Shown: piece after piece, positions 14,697 to 22,168 of the stretch
Layout: every line of letters begins with the position of its first letter
How positions within the stretch are numbered: position 1 is the stretch's first letter
Source: Phenylobacterium aquaticum
Lineage (GTDB): Bacteria > Pseudomonadota > Alphaproteobacteria > Caulobacterales > Caulobacteraceae
Length of the DNA: 30,166 nt
Assembly (NCBI RefSeq): GCF_947378715.1
Contig: NZ_CANCLE010000028.1
Coordinates: forward strand, 1 to 30,166
Direction: 5' to 3'
The notes under the pieces: model-generated
Seen by the model: only the letters and a program-made list of their open reading frames with translations
Told to the model about the DNA's origin: nothing
Database searches by the model: none
Translations under genes and position numbers: made by a program

Positions 14697-15509
14697 GTGA
14701 AGCTCGCCCTGCCTGTCCTCGCCGTGCTGACGGCCCTGGCCGCCGCCCCGGCCCAGGCGGGCGAAGCGCCCTGCTGGCTGGACCAGGGGGTGCTGGTGGT
14801 CGCGGCCTCCGTGGCCGGAGCGGCAGGGGACTATATCCTCGACACCGCCACGCCCCGCACGACCCTGCACGAGACCCGCGCCCAGACCGAGGGCTATGCG
14901 ACGACGACCTTGACCGGCGACGCCCGGGTAGCCGGCCAGACGGTGAAGGCCTTGCCGGTGCAGGTGGTCGATCTCGACGCCCGCACCCTGGCCTTCCCCA
15001 CCCCGATCGCCGGGGTGATCGGGGCCGACCTGCTGTCGCGCTATGTGGTCGATATCCGCTTCGCGCCCTGCCGCGTAGGGCTGTACGCCCCGGGCGAGGC
15101 GCCCCGGCTGAAGCGCGGCCAGACCCTCCCCTTCACCCTGGCCGGAGACATTCCGGCGGTGATCGGCGCCGTCTCGGACGGACCCCGGGCGGCCTCGGGA
15201 CCCCTGGTCATCGCCACCGGCGCGGACACCGGTCTGAGACTGGCGACAGGCCAGGCGAGCGCCCCGGGCGCCACCGAGCCCGGGAACCTGCTGCCCTATG
15301 GGATCTGGCGTGCGCGGCTGCGGGCGGCGTCCCTGGCCGGCGGGCTGTGGGAGAACCCGGCCGTCGGCCTGATCCCGGATGCCGTCCTGCCGCCCGGCGC
15401 CCTGGGGGCGGTGGGCCCGGCGCGGCTGGCGACCTGGCGACTGCGCATCGACTATCCTCGGCGCCGGGTGACCCTGGTTCAGGTCAGTGCAGCCCGGCCC
15501 AGATCCTGA
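14697..15509 (+). CDS. Secreted retropepsin-like aspartic protease fold protein
   Basis: This 270-residue protein starts with a signal peptide (residues 1-21, cleavage after AQA) and is probably periplasmic. Its first lobe has the retropepsin-like order: a strand leading to YILDTATPRTTL (Asp49), then IAGVIGADLLSRYVVDIRF near residues 104-122. The usual catalytic DTG is DTA here. A second DTG occurs at 177-179 in TGADTGLRL, in the expected place for a second lobe, so a two-lobed pepsin-like arrangement is possible. Cys26 and Cys125 could form a disulfide. Activity is uncertain. The start is GTG 14697. Its end overlaps the convergent CPBP gene by 26 bases. Confidence 0.65.
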   Translation: MKLALPVLAVLTALAAAPAQAGEAPCWLDQGVLVVAASVAGAAGDYILDTATPRTTLHETRAQTEGYATTTLTGDARVAGQTVKALPVQVVDLDARTLAFPTPIAGVIGADLLSRYVVDIRFAPCRVGLYAPGEAPRLKRGQTLPFTLAGDIPAVIGAVSDGPRAASGPLVIATGADTGLRLATGQASAPGATEPGNLLPYGIWRARLRAASLAGGLWENPAVGLIPDAVLPPGALGAVGPARLATWRLRIDYPRRRVTLVQVSAARPRS

Positions 15510-16416
15510 GCGTGTCGGGGATCTGCGGCAGGACGTCGACGCAGGCGTGCAGCAGGACCACCAGCAGGAGGTTGCGGGTCCGGGCCCAGATCAGGCCGAA
15601 CATCAGGGCGATGGGCGACAGGGTGGCGACCGTGAAGGCGATCACCTGTAGAAGGTCGGTGGAATAGCCGTCGACGCCCGGCGCGCCGCGCAGATAGAGC
15701 CCCGGAACGTGGCAGAGGGCGAAGACCAGGGCGCCGATCACCACGGCCCCCACCTCGCTGCGCAACACCGCCGAGAGCCGGGTCTGGAGCACGGCGCGGA
15801 ACAGAAACTCCTCGCAGAGCCCGGCCTCCAGGGCGAGCCAGGCGAAGGCCAGGGGCGCCGCCCACACCAGATCCTGGATCGGTGGGTGCAGGCTGGCGAT
15901 CTGCCCGAGGCTGGGACTGACCAGGCTGAGCAAGGCCAGCAGGATCAGACCCAGCACCAAGAGGGTCGGCCAGAAGCCCCTGGCTGCGGCGGCGGTTCCG
16001 AACAGCGGACCGAGGCGCGCGCCGAGCAGGGCGAGCAGCAGGGCCGGGCCGACAACATGCGCCACGAGCTTCACGCCGAGCACAACCAGCTCCTGGCCCT
16101 GGCCGGCGGGGACGGCCTCGCGCAGGGCGCCCATGCCCCAGCCGAGGAAGACGATCGCGTAGACCGCCAGATAGGCCAGCACCGCGCCGAGCTCGAGCCG
16201 GGGTCGGCGGACCTCGATCGGGCCGGGACGCGCCGCGCGGGTCAGGGCCCAGGCCAGGCCCGACAGAACGACCCCGAACACGCCGAGCGAGATGAGCGGA
16301 AAGGTCCAGTCCGCGTGGCGGCTGTAGAGATAGGCCGTGGCCGCGCCCCAGGTCGCCAGATAGGCGGCGCCATAGGCGAAGGCGGCGGCGCGGCCGCCGG
16401 GCATGCTGTTGCTCAT
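15484..16416 (-). CDS. CPBP family intramembrane glutamic endopeptidase
   Basis: This 310-residue polytopic inner-membrane protein has about eight hydrophobic helices. The CPBP (CAAX protease/Rce1-like, formerly Abi) motifs are in the C-terminal half: EAGLCEEFLFRAVLQ with the EE-x3-R site, FALCHVPGLY with the F-x3-H motif, and a final LLHACVDVLP helix with H-x3-D. Family members cleave membrane or prenylated substrates, or serve in bacteriocin self-immunity; the substrate here is unknown. ATG 16416 was chosen because a GGGGGG run lies 5 nt upstream; the frame also extends to 16461. It converges on the retropepsin-like gene with a 26-base overlap and is transcribed away from petC's terminator. 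Confidence 0.88.
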   Translation of the reverse strand: MSNSMPGGRAAAFAYGAAYLATWGAATAYLYSRHADWTFPLISLGVFGVVLSGLAWALTRAARPGPIEVRRPRLELGAVLAYLAVYAIVFLGWGMGALREAVPAGQGQELVVLGVKLVAHVVGPALLLALLGARLGPLFGTAAAARGFWPTLLVLGLILLALLSLVSPSLGQIASLHPPIQDLVWAAPLAFAWLALEAGLCEEFLFRAVLQTRLSAVLRSEVGAVVIGALVFALCHVPGLYLRGAPGVDGYSTDLLQVIAFTVATLSPIALMFGLIWARTRNLLLVVLLHACVDVLPQIPDTLRIWAGLH

Positions 16417-16502
16417 AGAAACCCCCCAAAGGTCTGGAGGGCCGTATGGCGGGAGGGCCAAGCCCTTACAACTTATCGATTTTTCATGACCCGGCCGTAA
16501 CG

Positions 16503-16530
16503 AAAAAGGCCCCGGGTTCGCCGGGGCCTT
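16503..16530 (-). terminator. Rho-independent terminator of the petABC operon
   Basis: Read on the minus strand, a 10-bp perfect stem (AAGGCCCCGG with CCGGGGCCTT) encloses a 5-nt loop and runs directly into a T tract. It lies about 27 bases beyond the petC stop at 16557, as expected for the operon end. The motif is partly symmetrical, but the T tract is only on the minus-strand side. Confidence 0.88.
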
Positions 16531-16556
16531 CTGGGTCTCTCGCTAGAGGCGGCTCC

Positions 16557-17402
16557 CTAGTGGGAGACGTTCCGCCAGATACGCTTGTAGCTGACATAGA
16601 GCAGGCCGGTGAAGATCAGCAGATAGATCATCGCGGCCAGGCCGAACGACTTGCGCTCTTCCATCTTGGGCTCGGAGGCCCAGACGAGGAAGGCGACAAC
16701 GTCCTTGGCTTCCTGGTCGAGCGTGGCCTTGGTGCCGTCGTCGAAGGTCACCTTGTCGGCGACGAGCGGCGGCGGCATGGCGATGAAGCCACCCTCGGGG
16801 ATGGTCGCGGCCGAGCCCTTCCAGAACGCGCCCATGTCGCCTGGCATGTACGGGTTGTAGTGCTTGCCGGGCGGAACGGTCATGTTCGGGCCGGCGTCTT
16901 CGTAGCCGGTCAGGATCGAATAGATGTAGCGCGGGCCCAGCTCGCGGGCCTTGGCCATGTCCGACAGGTCCGGCGGCAGAGCCCCACCGTTCGACGCGCG
17001 AGCCGCGGGCTCGTTCGGGAACGGGTTGGGGAACTTGTCGGCCGACGTGCCCGGACGCTGGACGACATCGCCGGTCTCAGAGTCGATATCGTTGACCTGA
17101 TAGTCCTTGGCGATCGCCTTCACATACGGGTTGTCGTTCGGGTTCTTGTACTTCTCGTCATAGAAGGGACCACCCTTCTGGCCGAGATTGCGGAAGCTCA
17201 TCAGGTTCATCGAGTGGCAGGCCGAGCAGACCTCCCGATAGACCTTGTAGCCCCGCTGAAGCTGACCCTGATCGAACTTGCCAAAGGGGCCTTCGAAGCT
17301 CCAGTGCATGTCCTTCGGTTCGGCGTGGGTCGTGGCCGCCATCGCCGGCGTGGCGATGATGGCGAGCCCAAGCGCCGCGAGCGCGATACCTTTACGCAGC
17401 AT
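16557..17402 (-). CDS. petC: Cytochrome c1 of the ubiquinol–cytochrome c reductase (bc1) complex
   Basis: This 281-residue subunit takes electrons from the Rieske protein and passes them to soluble or membrane cytochrome c. It has a signal peptide cleaved near AMA (about residue 22), the haem c attachment site CSACH at residues 59-63, and the FIAMPPPL segment (about residue 208) supplying the axial Met. A conserved ATLDQEAKDVVAFLVWA region comes before a single C-terminal anchor (about 252-270) ending in basic YKRIWRN. The haem domain faces the periplasm. It is a stand-alone cytochrome c1, not fused to cytochrome b as in some Bradyrhizobium. It follows petB by 7 bases. Confidence 0.97.
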   Translation of the reverse strand: MLRKGIALAALGLAIIATPAMAATTHAEPKDMHWSFEGPFGKFDQGQLQRGYKVYREVCSACHSMNLMSFRNLGQKGGPFYDEKYKNPNDNPYVKAIAKDYQVNDIDSETGDVVQRPGTSADKFPNPFPNEPAARASNGGALPPDLSDMAKARELGPRYIYSILTGYEDAGPNMTVPPGKHYNPYMPGDMGAFWKGSAATIPEGGFIAMPPPLVADKVTFDDGTKATLDQEAKDVVAFLVWASEPKMEERKSFGLAAMIYLLIFTGLLYVSYKRIWRNVSH

Positions 17403-17409
17403 CTTAAGC

Positions 17410-18729
17410 TCAACCCCTCTTTTCAGGCGAAGCCGCGGCGCCGGCGGGCGCGTTGGCGGAATGCGAAAGCACCGGCTCCGAGATCGATTCCGGCTGAGGC
17501 AGCGGGGTCTCGGTGAGACCCAGGATCGGCAGGATGAGCAGGAAGTAGGCGAAGTAGTAGGTGGCCGCGATCCGGCTGAGCCAGACCATGGAGTTCAGGT
17601 CGGCGTCGAGAAGCGTGAAAGTGGTCAGCTTCGGGATCACGTGGTCGTCGGGCAGACGGCCGCCGCAGAAGCCCAGCACCAGGCAGGTGGCCACGAAGAT
17701 GAAGAAGTAGAGCTTCGCGGTCGGCCGGTAGCGCATGGAGCGCACCTTGGAGGTGTCCAGCCAGGGCAGGACGAACAGCATGGCGATGGCGCCGAACATC
17801 CCCAGCACGCCGGCCAGCTTGTTCGGAACGGCCCGCAGGATCGCGTAGAACGGCAGGAAGTACCATTCCGGAACGATGTGGGCCGGGGTCACCAGCGGGT
17901 TGGCGGGAACATAGTTCACCGCATCGCCGAGCGCGTTCGGATTGAAGAACACGAAGCTGGCGAACATCAGCATGAAGACCGCGATCGCGAAGCCGTCCTT
18001 CACCGTATAGTACGGGTGGAAGGGCACGGTGTCGGCCTTGGACTTCACGTTCACGCCGGTCGGGTTGTTGTTGCCCGGCACGTGCAGCGCCCAGATGTGC
18101 AGGATCACCACGCCGGCGATCATGAACGGCAGCAGATAGTGCAGCGAGAAGAAGCGGTTCAGGGTGGGGTCATCCACCGCGAAGCCGCCCCACAGCCAGG
18201 TGGTGATCGAAGGACCGACCACCGGCAGGGCGCCGAACAGATTGGTGATCACCACCGCCCCGTGGAAGCTCATCTGGCCCCAGGGCAGGACGTAGCCCAT
18301 GAAGGCCGTGGCCATCATCAGCAGGTAGATCACGCAGCCCAGGATCCACAGCACTTCGCGGGGGGCCTTGTAGGACCCGTAATAGAGGCCGCGGAAGATG
18401 TGGACATAGACCGCCACGAAGAACATCGAGGCCCCGTTGGCGTGCATGTAGCGCACCAGCCAGCCGTAATTGACGTCGCGCATGATGCGCTCGACCGAGG
18501 CGAAGGCGTAGTCGACGTGGGGCACATAGTGCATGGCCAGGATGACCCCGGTCACGATCTGGATGCCCAGGCAGAACGCCAGGATGCCGCCGAAGGTCCA
18601 CCAGTAGTTCAGGTTCTTCGGGGTCGGGAAGTCGACCACGCTGTCATACGCCAGGCGCACGATCGGCAGTCGAACGTCGAGCCAGCGCTCGAAGCCGGTC
18701 TTCGGCTCGTAATTTGAATGTCCGCTCAT
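17410..18729 (-). CDS. petB: Cytochrome b of the ubiquinol–cytochrome c reductase (bc1) complex
   Basis: This 439-residue integral protein has eight transmembrane helices and holds haems bL and bH plus the Qo and Qi quinone sites. The haem ligands are visible as His96/His110 (YMHANGA, YVHIFRG) and His197/His211 (SLHYLLP, LHIWALH), both with 14-residue spacing. The Qo-site PEWY motif is present in IVPEWYFLPFYAILR. The N-terminus (MSGHSNYEPKTGFERWLD) is alphaproteobacterial. The C-terminal tail after the last helix is Ala/Pro-rich and probably cytoplasmic. It lies between petA (5-base gap) and petC (7-base gap), forming the classical fbcFBC order. Confidence 0.98.
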   Translation of the reverse strand: MSGHSNYEPKTGFERWLDVRLPIVRLAYDSVVDFPTPKNLNYWWTFGGILAFCLGIQIVTGVILAMHYVPHVDYAFASVERIMRDVNYGWLVRYMHANGASMFFVAVYVHIFRGLYYGSYKAPREVLWILGCVIYLLMMATAFMGYVLPWGQMSFHGAVVITNLFGALPVVGPSITTWLWGGFAVDDPTLNRFFSLHYLLPFMIAGVVILHIWALHVPGNNNPTGVNVKSKADTVPFHPYYTVKDGFAIAVFMLMFASFVFFNPNALGDAVNYVPANPLVTPAHIVPEWYFLPFYAILRAVPNKLAGVLGMFGAIAMLFVLPWLDTSKVRSMRYRPTAKLYFFIFVATCLVLGFCGGRLPDDHVIPKLTTFTLLDADLNSMVWLSRIAATYYFAYFLLILPILGLTETPLPQPESISEPVLSHSANAPAGAAASPEKRG

Positions 18730-18734
18730 CGGTC

Positions 18735-19289
18735 TCAGCCCACCTTGACCTTGGTGTCAGACAGGAAGGTGTACTCAGGCACCTCCAGGTTCTTCGGGGC
18801 GGGACCCTTACGGATACGGCCGGACGTGTCGTAGACCGAGCCGTGGCAGGGGCAGAACCAGCCGCCATAGTCGCCGCCGCCGAAGGTCGGCACGCAGCCC
18901 AGATGGGTGCAGGTGCCCACCAGGATCAGCCACTCGGCCTTGCCCGGCTTGTGGCGCGACTCATCCGTCTGCTTGTCGCGCAGATCGGCGGTGTCGCCCT
19001 TGATCGCCTCGGCGATCTCCTTGCCCGTCCGCCGCCGGATGAACAGCGGCTTGCCGCGCCACTTGATCGTGACCTGCTGGCCGGTCTCGACCTTGGTCAG
19101 ATCGAACTCCACCGAGGCCAGGGCCAGGGTGTCGCCGGCCGGGTTCATCTGGTCGATGAACGGCCAGGCGAGACCGCCGACGGCGCCGACGGCCGCAACC
19201 GTGGCGGCGATGTGAATGAAGTCGCGCCGGTTCGGGTCTTCGCCCGCGGCATGAGGATCGGGATTTGCGCCCACGACGGTGTCGGCCAC
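18735..19289 (-). CDS. petA: Rieske iron–sulfur subunit of the bc1 complex
   Basis: This 184-residue subunit carries a [2Fe-2S] cluster that oxidises ubiquinol. The cluster-binding boxes are CTHLGC (Cys127, His129, Cys132) and CPCHGS (Cys146, Cys148, His149), with Cys132–Cys148 as the expected disulfide. The N-terminal NRRDFIHIAATVAAVG segment (residues 20-35) is a Tat-type motif joined to a single uncleaved membrane anchor, as usual for bacterial Rieske proteins. ATG 19289 heads the petABC operon. The 202-base region between it and trmL probably holds its promoter, but I see no clear consensus. Confidence 0.97.
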   Translation of the reverse strand: MADTVVGANPDPHAAGEDPNRRDFIHIAATVAAVGAVGGLAWPFIDQMNPAGDTLALASVEFDLTKVETGQQVTIKWRGKPLFIRRRTGKEIAEAIKGDTADLRDKQTDESRHKPGKAEWLILVGTCTHLGCVPTFGGGDYGGWFCPCHGSVYDTSGRIRKGPAPKNLEVPEYTFLSDTKVKVG

Positions 19290-19491
19290 CTTAAAGCTAC
19301 CCTTCGGTTGGGGCGGGGACTGGATGCCCTACGCCCGTCTTCGACCCGCCCAGAAGCTCTGGTAAAGGCCCTGACGAAATCTAACTCTGGAGCGGGATGA
19401 ATCTGCGGAACGGCTATACGCCCCTTGAGCGTTTTCGCCTTCCGTGATTCGCAACCCTGCCCCGTCAAATCCCGTGGCTGGATCGCTTAGA

Positions 19492-19953
19492 ATGCTCATG
19501 GCGCTTTTTCAACCGGACATTCCGCAAAACCTTGGCGCGGCCCTTCGTCTCGGGGCGTGTCTGGCGACCCCGGTGCACGTGATCGAGCCCTGTGGGTTCC
19601 CGCTGTCCGACAAGGGCATACGCCGCGCGGCCATGGACTATGGCGATCCTGGGGTGGTGAAACGCCATCCTGGATGGGCTGAATTCCGTCGGGACTGCCC
19701 TGGGCGGATTGTGCTTTTCACGACGAAGGGCGCCCAGGCTTTCGGCGATTTCGTCTTCCGGCCCGATGACGCCCTGTTGTTCGGCCGCGAGAGCGCCGGG
19801 GTGCCCGACGACGTGCATGAGGCCTGTGACGCGCGGGTCTATATTCCTCTGGCGCCGGGTATGCGGTCGCTGAATGTCACGGTGTCCGCCGCCATCGCGC
19901 TCTCCGAGGCGTTGCGCCAGACCGGCCAAATGCCTAAGGCCCTGGTCCCATGA
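19492..19953 (+). CDS. trmL: tRNA (cytidine/uridine-34-2'-O)-methyltransferase TrmL
   Basis: This 153-residue SPOUT-class methyltransferase methylates the 2'-O of the wobble nucleotide in tRNA-Leu isoacceptors. Family motifs are FQPDIPQNLGAALRL at the N-terminus, FGRESAGVPDDVH (motif 2) and the knot-forming SLNVTVSAAIALSEALRQ near the C-terminus. ATG 19492 gives the normal TrmL length; the frame is open upstream to GTG 19444 and a second ATG at 19498 is possible. It is divergent from petA and overlaps hemF by 4 bases (ATGA). Confidence 0.93.
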   Translation: MLMALFQPDIPQNLGAALRLGACLATPVHVIEPCGFPLSDKGIRRAAMDYGDPGVVKRHPGWAEFRRDCPGRIVLFTTKGAQAFGDFVFRPDDALLFGRESAGVPDDVHEACDARVYIPLAPGMRSLNVTVSAAIALSEALRQTGQMPKALVP

Positions 19954-20828
19954 CGAGCCTGCCCCCCGAGATCGAAGACCGCCGCATCCGCGCCAAGGCG
20001 TGGTTCGAGGACCTGCAAACCCGCATCGTCGCCGAGCTGGAAGCCCTGGAAGACGAAGCCTCGCCCGAGCTGTTCGCCGGCGCGCCCGGTCGGTTCGACA
20101 TGCGGCCCTGGACCCGCGAGACCGGCGTCGGCGGCGGGATCGGCGGGCATCTGAAGGGCCGGCTGTTCGAGAAGGCCGGGGTCCACAGCTCGGCTGCGAC
20201 CGCCCGATTCTCGCCGGAGATGGCAGCCCAGATGCCCGGCGCCGACAAGGACCCGTCCTATGTCTCGGCCTCGATCAGCCTGATCATCCACCCGGTGTCG
20301 CCGCGCATTCCGACGGTGCACATGAACACCCGCTTCCTGTCGACCGCGCAGAGCTGGTTCGGCGGCGGGGCCGACCTGACCCCGATGGTCGAGGCCCAGC
20401 GCAGCCAGGAAGCCGAGGACGCCGTTCAGTTCCACGCCGCCCTGGCCGCCGCCTGCGACGCCCACCATCCTGAATGGGCCCAGAAATACCGCGCCTGGTG
20501 CGACGAATATTTCTACCTGCCCCACCGCAAGGAGACCCGCGGGGTCGGCGGCATCTTCTATGACCGGCACAATTCCGGCGACTTCGAGCACGACTTCGCC
20601 TTCACCCGCGCTGTGGGCGAGGCCTTCCTGGAGGTCTATCCGAAGATCGTGCGCCGGCGCATGACCGAGGCCTGGACCGACCAGGACCGCATGGAGCAGC
20701 TGGTGCGCCGCGGCCGCTATGTGGAGTTCAACCTGCTCTACGATCGAGGGACCATGTTCGGCCTGAAGGCCGGCGGGAACATCGAGACCATCCTGTCGTC
20801 CATGCCGCCCATGGTGGCCTGGCTGTGA
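19950..20828 (+). CDS. hemF: Oxygen-dependent coproporphyrinogen III oxidase
   Basis: This cytosolic enzyme oxidatively decarboxylates coproporphyrinogen III to protoporphyrinogen IX in haem synthesis. The 292-residue protein shows the family blocks RFDMRPWTRETGVGGG, HMNTRFLSTAQSWFGGG, DEYFYLPHRKETRGVGG and RGRYVEFNLLYDRGT, with the conserved C-terminal GGNIETILSSMPP. Length is normal. Its ATG overlaps the trmL stop (ATGA), and a GNAT gene starts within its last codons (GTGA), so the three genes are tightly coupled. The bc1 operon, a haem consumer, is transcribed from the other side of the same upstream interval. Confidence 0.97.
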   Translation: MTSLPPEIEDRRIRAKAWFEDLQTRIVAELEALEDEASPELFAGAPGRFDMRPWTRETGVGGGIGGHLKGRLFEKAGVHSSAATARFSPEMAAQMPGADKDPSYVSASISLIIHPVSPRIPTVHMNTRFLSTAQSWFGGGADLTPMVEAQRSQEAEDAVQFHAALAAACDAHHPEWAQKYRAWCDEYFYLPHRKETRGVGGIFYDRHNSGDFEHDFAFTRAVGEAFLEVYPKIVRRRMTEAWTDQDRMEQLVRRGRYVEFNLLYDRGTMFGLKAGGNIETILSSMPPMVAWL

Positions 20829-21445
20829 GCCCGGCCGAGATCCGCCCCTATCGGCCGCAGGATCTCGACGCCCTCTACGACATCTGCCTGCGCACCGGGG
20901 CCAGCGGCGGCGACGCTCGCCACCTCTATGCCGACCCCATGATCATCGGCGACATCTACGCCGCCCCCTATGCGGTGCTGGCGCCGGAGCTCGCCCTGGT
21001 GGCGGAGGACGACCAGGGCGTGGCGGGCTATATGGTCGGGACCCTCGACACCGCCGCCTTCGACGCGCGGCTGGAGGCCGAGTGGTGGCCAAGGCTGCGG
21101 GACCTGCATCCCGATGCGCGCGCGGTTCCCTTCGCCGAGCGCAACGCCGACCAGCAGCGGGCCGCCCGCATCCATCGACCGATCCTGACGCCCCGGCCTC
21201 TGACCGAGGCCTATCCCGCCCACCTGCACATCAATCTGCTGCCCCGGCTGCAGGGCCAGGGGATGGGCGAGGCGCTGGTCACCACCTGGCTCGGCCTCGT
21301 GAAGGTCCAGGGCGCGACCGGCGTCCATCTCGGCTGCAACAGCGGCAACACGCGCGCGCTCAGGTTCTACGACCTCTATGGCTTCCGCCGCTTCGAGGTC
21401 GAGCCGGCCTGGCCGGGGACCGTGTGGATGGTGCTGGACCTTTGA
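20825..21445 (+). CDS. GNAT family N-acetyltransferase
   Basis: This 206-residue GNAT-fold protein starts IRPYRPQDLDALYDICLRTG (residues 6-25), typical of the family's first strand and helix. The acetyl-CoA-binding region reads LLPRLQGQGMGEALVTTW, matching the Q/R-x-x-G-x-G/A loop, and the C-terminal part has CNSGNTRALRFYDLYGF. It resembles the acetyltransferases related to N-acetylglucosaminidase/O-GlcNAcase C-terminal domains, but the substrate is unknown. GTG 20825 overlaps the hemF stop by 4 bases, so translation is coupled. Its stop lies inside the -35 region of the following toxin–antitoxin promoter. Confidence 0.87.
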   Translation: MSPAEIRPYRPQDLDALYDICLRTGASGGDARHLYADPMIIGDIYAAPYAVLAPELALVAEDDQGVAGYMVGTLDTAAFDARLEAEWWPRLRDLHPDARAVPFAERNADQQRAARIHRPILTPRPLTEAYPAHLHINLLPRLQGQGMGEALVTTWLGLVKVQGATGVHLGCNSGNTRALRFYDLYGFRRFEVEPAWPGTVWMVLDL

Positions 21446-21486
21446 CGTCCGCGCCCCATGGATATACATTTTCCATAGTATATCCA
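21442..21486 (+). promoter_or_regulatory. Promoter and inverted-repeat operator of the VapBC-type operon
   Basis: TTGACG at 21442-21447 is a good -35. A TATACATT stretch at 21463-21470 can supply the -10 (TACATT at 21465-21470 gives a 17-nt spacer). A 9-bp perfect inverted repeat, TGGATATAC at 21459-21467 with GTATATCCA at 21478-21486, overlaps the -10 around a 10-nt spacer. This A+T-rich patch stands out in the local GC-rich sequence. Occupation by an AbrB-type antitoxin dimer would block the promoter, giving the autoregulation typical of such operons. The antitoxin ATG follows at 21498. Confidence 0.7.
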
Positions 21487-21497
21487 CGGAGAGCGCC

Positions 21498-21731
21498 ATG
21501 ATCGTCGCCAAGTGGGGCAACAGCCTCGCCGTGCGTCTGCCAGCCGCCGTCGTCGAGGCCCTGAAGCTGCGGGAAGGCGATGATATCCAGATCGAGGTGG
21601 CGGGCGAACGCGCCTTCGAGATCGCCAAGTCGCCCAGCCGGGCCGAACTGCTGGCCCGCCTGCGCAAGCACCGGGGCATGATCCCCGCCGACTTCAAGTT
21701 CGATCGGCTCGAGGCGAATGAGCGCGGCTAG
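21498..21731 (+). CDS. AbrB/MazE-type antitoxin (VapB-like)
   Basis: This 77-residue protein has the swapped-hairpin AbrB/SpoVT DNA-binding pattern at its N-terminus: MIVAKWGNSLAVRLPAAVVE, then LKLREGDDIQIEV. A helical C-terminal tail with RAELLARLRKHRG and DFKFDRLE probably wraps the toxin. The GAGAGCG ribosome-binding site is 4 nt before ATG 21498. The gene overlaps the PIN toxin gene by 14 bases. The perfect inverted repeat directly upstream is the likely site of autorepression. The type of toxin partner makes this a VapBC system, although the antitoxin fold is MazE-like. Confidence 0.92.
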   Translation: MIVAKWGNSLAVRLPAAVVEALKLREGDDIQIEVAGERAFEIAKSPSRAELLARLRKHRGMIPADFKFDRLEANERG

Positions 21732-22125
21732 GGCGTTCTTCGACACCAATATCCTGCTCCATCTGTTCTCCGCCGACCCGACGAAGGCCGACCGCTGCGA
21801 GGCCCTGCTGGCCGACGGCGGGGTGATCAGCGTCCAGGTGCTGAACGAGTTCGCCGCCGTGGCGTCGCGGAAATTCCACGCGCCCTGGGCCGATATCCGC
21901 GAAGCGCTTGAGGTGTTCATCGCCACGCTTGAGGTCGCGCCCCTGACCTTGGCGACCCATCAGCGGGCGCTCGATCTGGCTGAGCGCCACAGGTTGAACC
22001 TCTATGACGCCGCGATCCTGGCGGCGGCGGATCTCGCCGGATGCCGAGTGATCTATACCGAGGACATGCACCCTGGCCTGACCCTCGCGAGCGGGCTCAC
22101 CTTGGTCGACCCGTTCATATCCTGA
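21718..22125 (+). CDS. PIN-domain ribonuclease toxin (VapC-like)
   Basis: This 135-residue PIN domain protein is a predicted Mg-dependent RNase; VapC toxins usually cut tRNA or rRNA. The acidic active-site residues are visible: Asp9 in FFDTNILL, Glu44 in QVLNEFAAV, Asp97 in NLYDAAILAAA, and Glu115/Asp116 in IYTEDM. The start is ATG 21718, overlapping the antitoxin gene by 14 bases, so translation is coupled. The domain is complete with no frameshift, so the toxin looks intact. A short hairpin at 22140-22159 lies between it and the convergent glutamine amidotransferase gene. Confidence 0.93.
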   Translation: MSAARAFFDTNILLHLFSADPTKADRCEALLADGGVISVQVLNEFAAVASRKFHAPWADIREALEVFIATLEVAPLTLATHQRALDLAERHRLNLYDAAILAAADLAGCRVIYTEDMHPGLTLASGLTLVDPFIS

Positions 22126-22139
22126 GACGTCTGCCCCTC

Positions 22140-22159
22140 CCCTCGAAGCGCGGCGAGGG
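22140..22159. terminator. Weak hairpin between convergent genes
   Basis: CCCTCG at 22140-22145 pairs with CGAGGG at 22154-22159 around an 8-nt loop. It lies in the 43-base gap between the VapC-like gene and the convergent amidotransferase gene. There is no T tract on either strand, so it may be a weak bidirectional terminator or a dispersed intergenic repeat. Confidence 0.25.
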
Positions 22160-22168
22160 AAAGGCGGG

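Noticed and set aside
17278..18717. 479-codon plus-strand open frame over petB and petC
   Set aside because: It is the antisense shadow of cytochrome b and cytochrome c1, rich in His, Gln and Asp, with no recognisable features.
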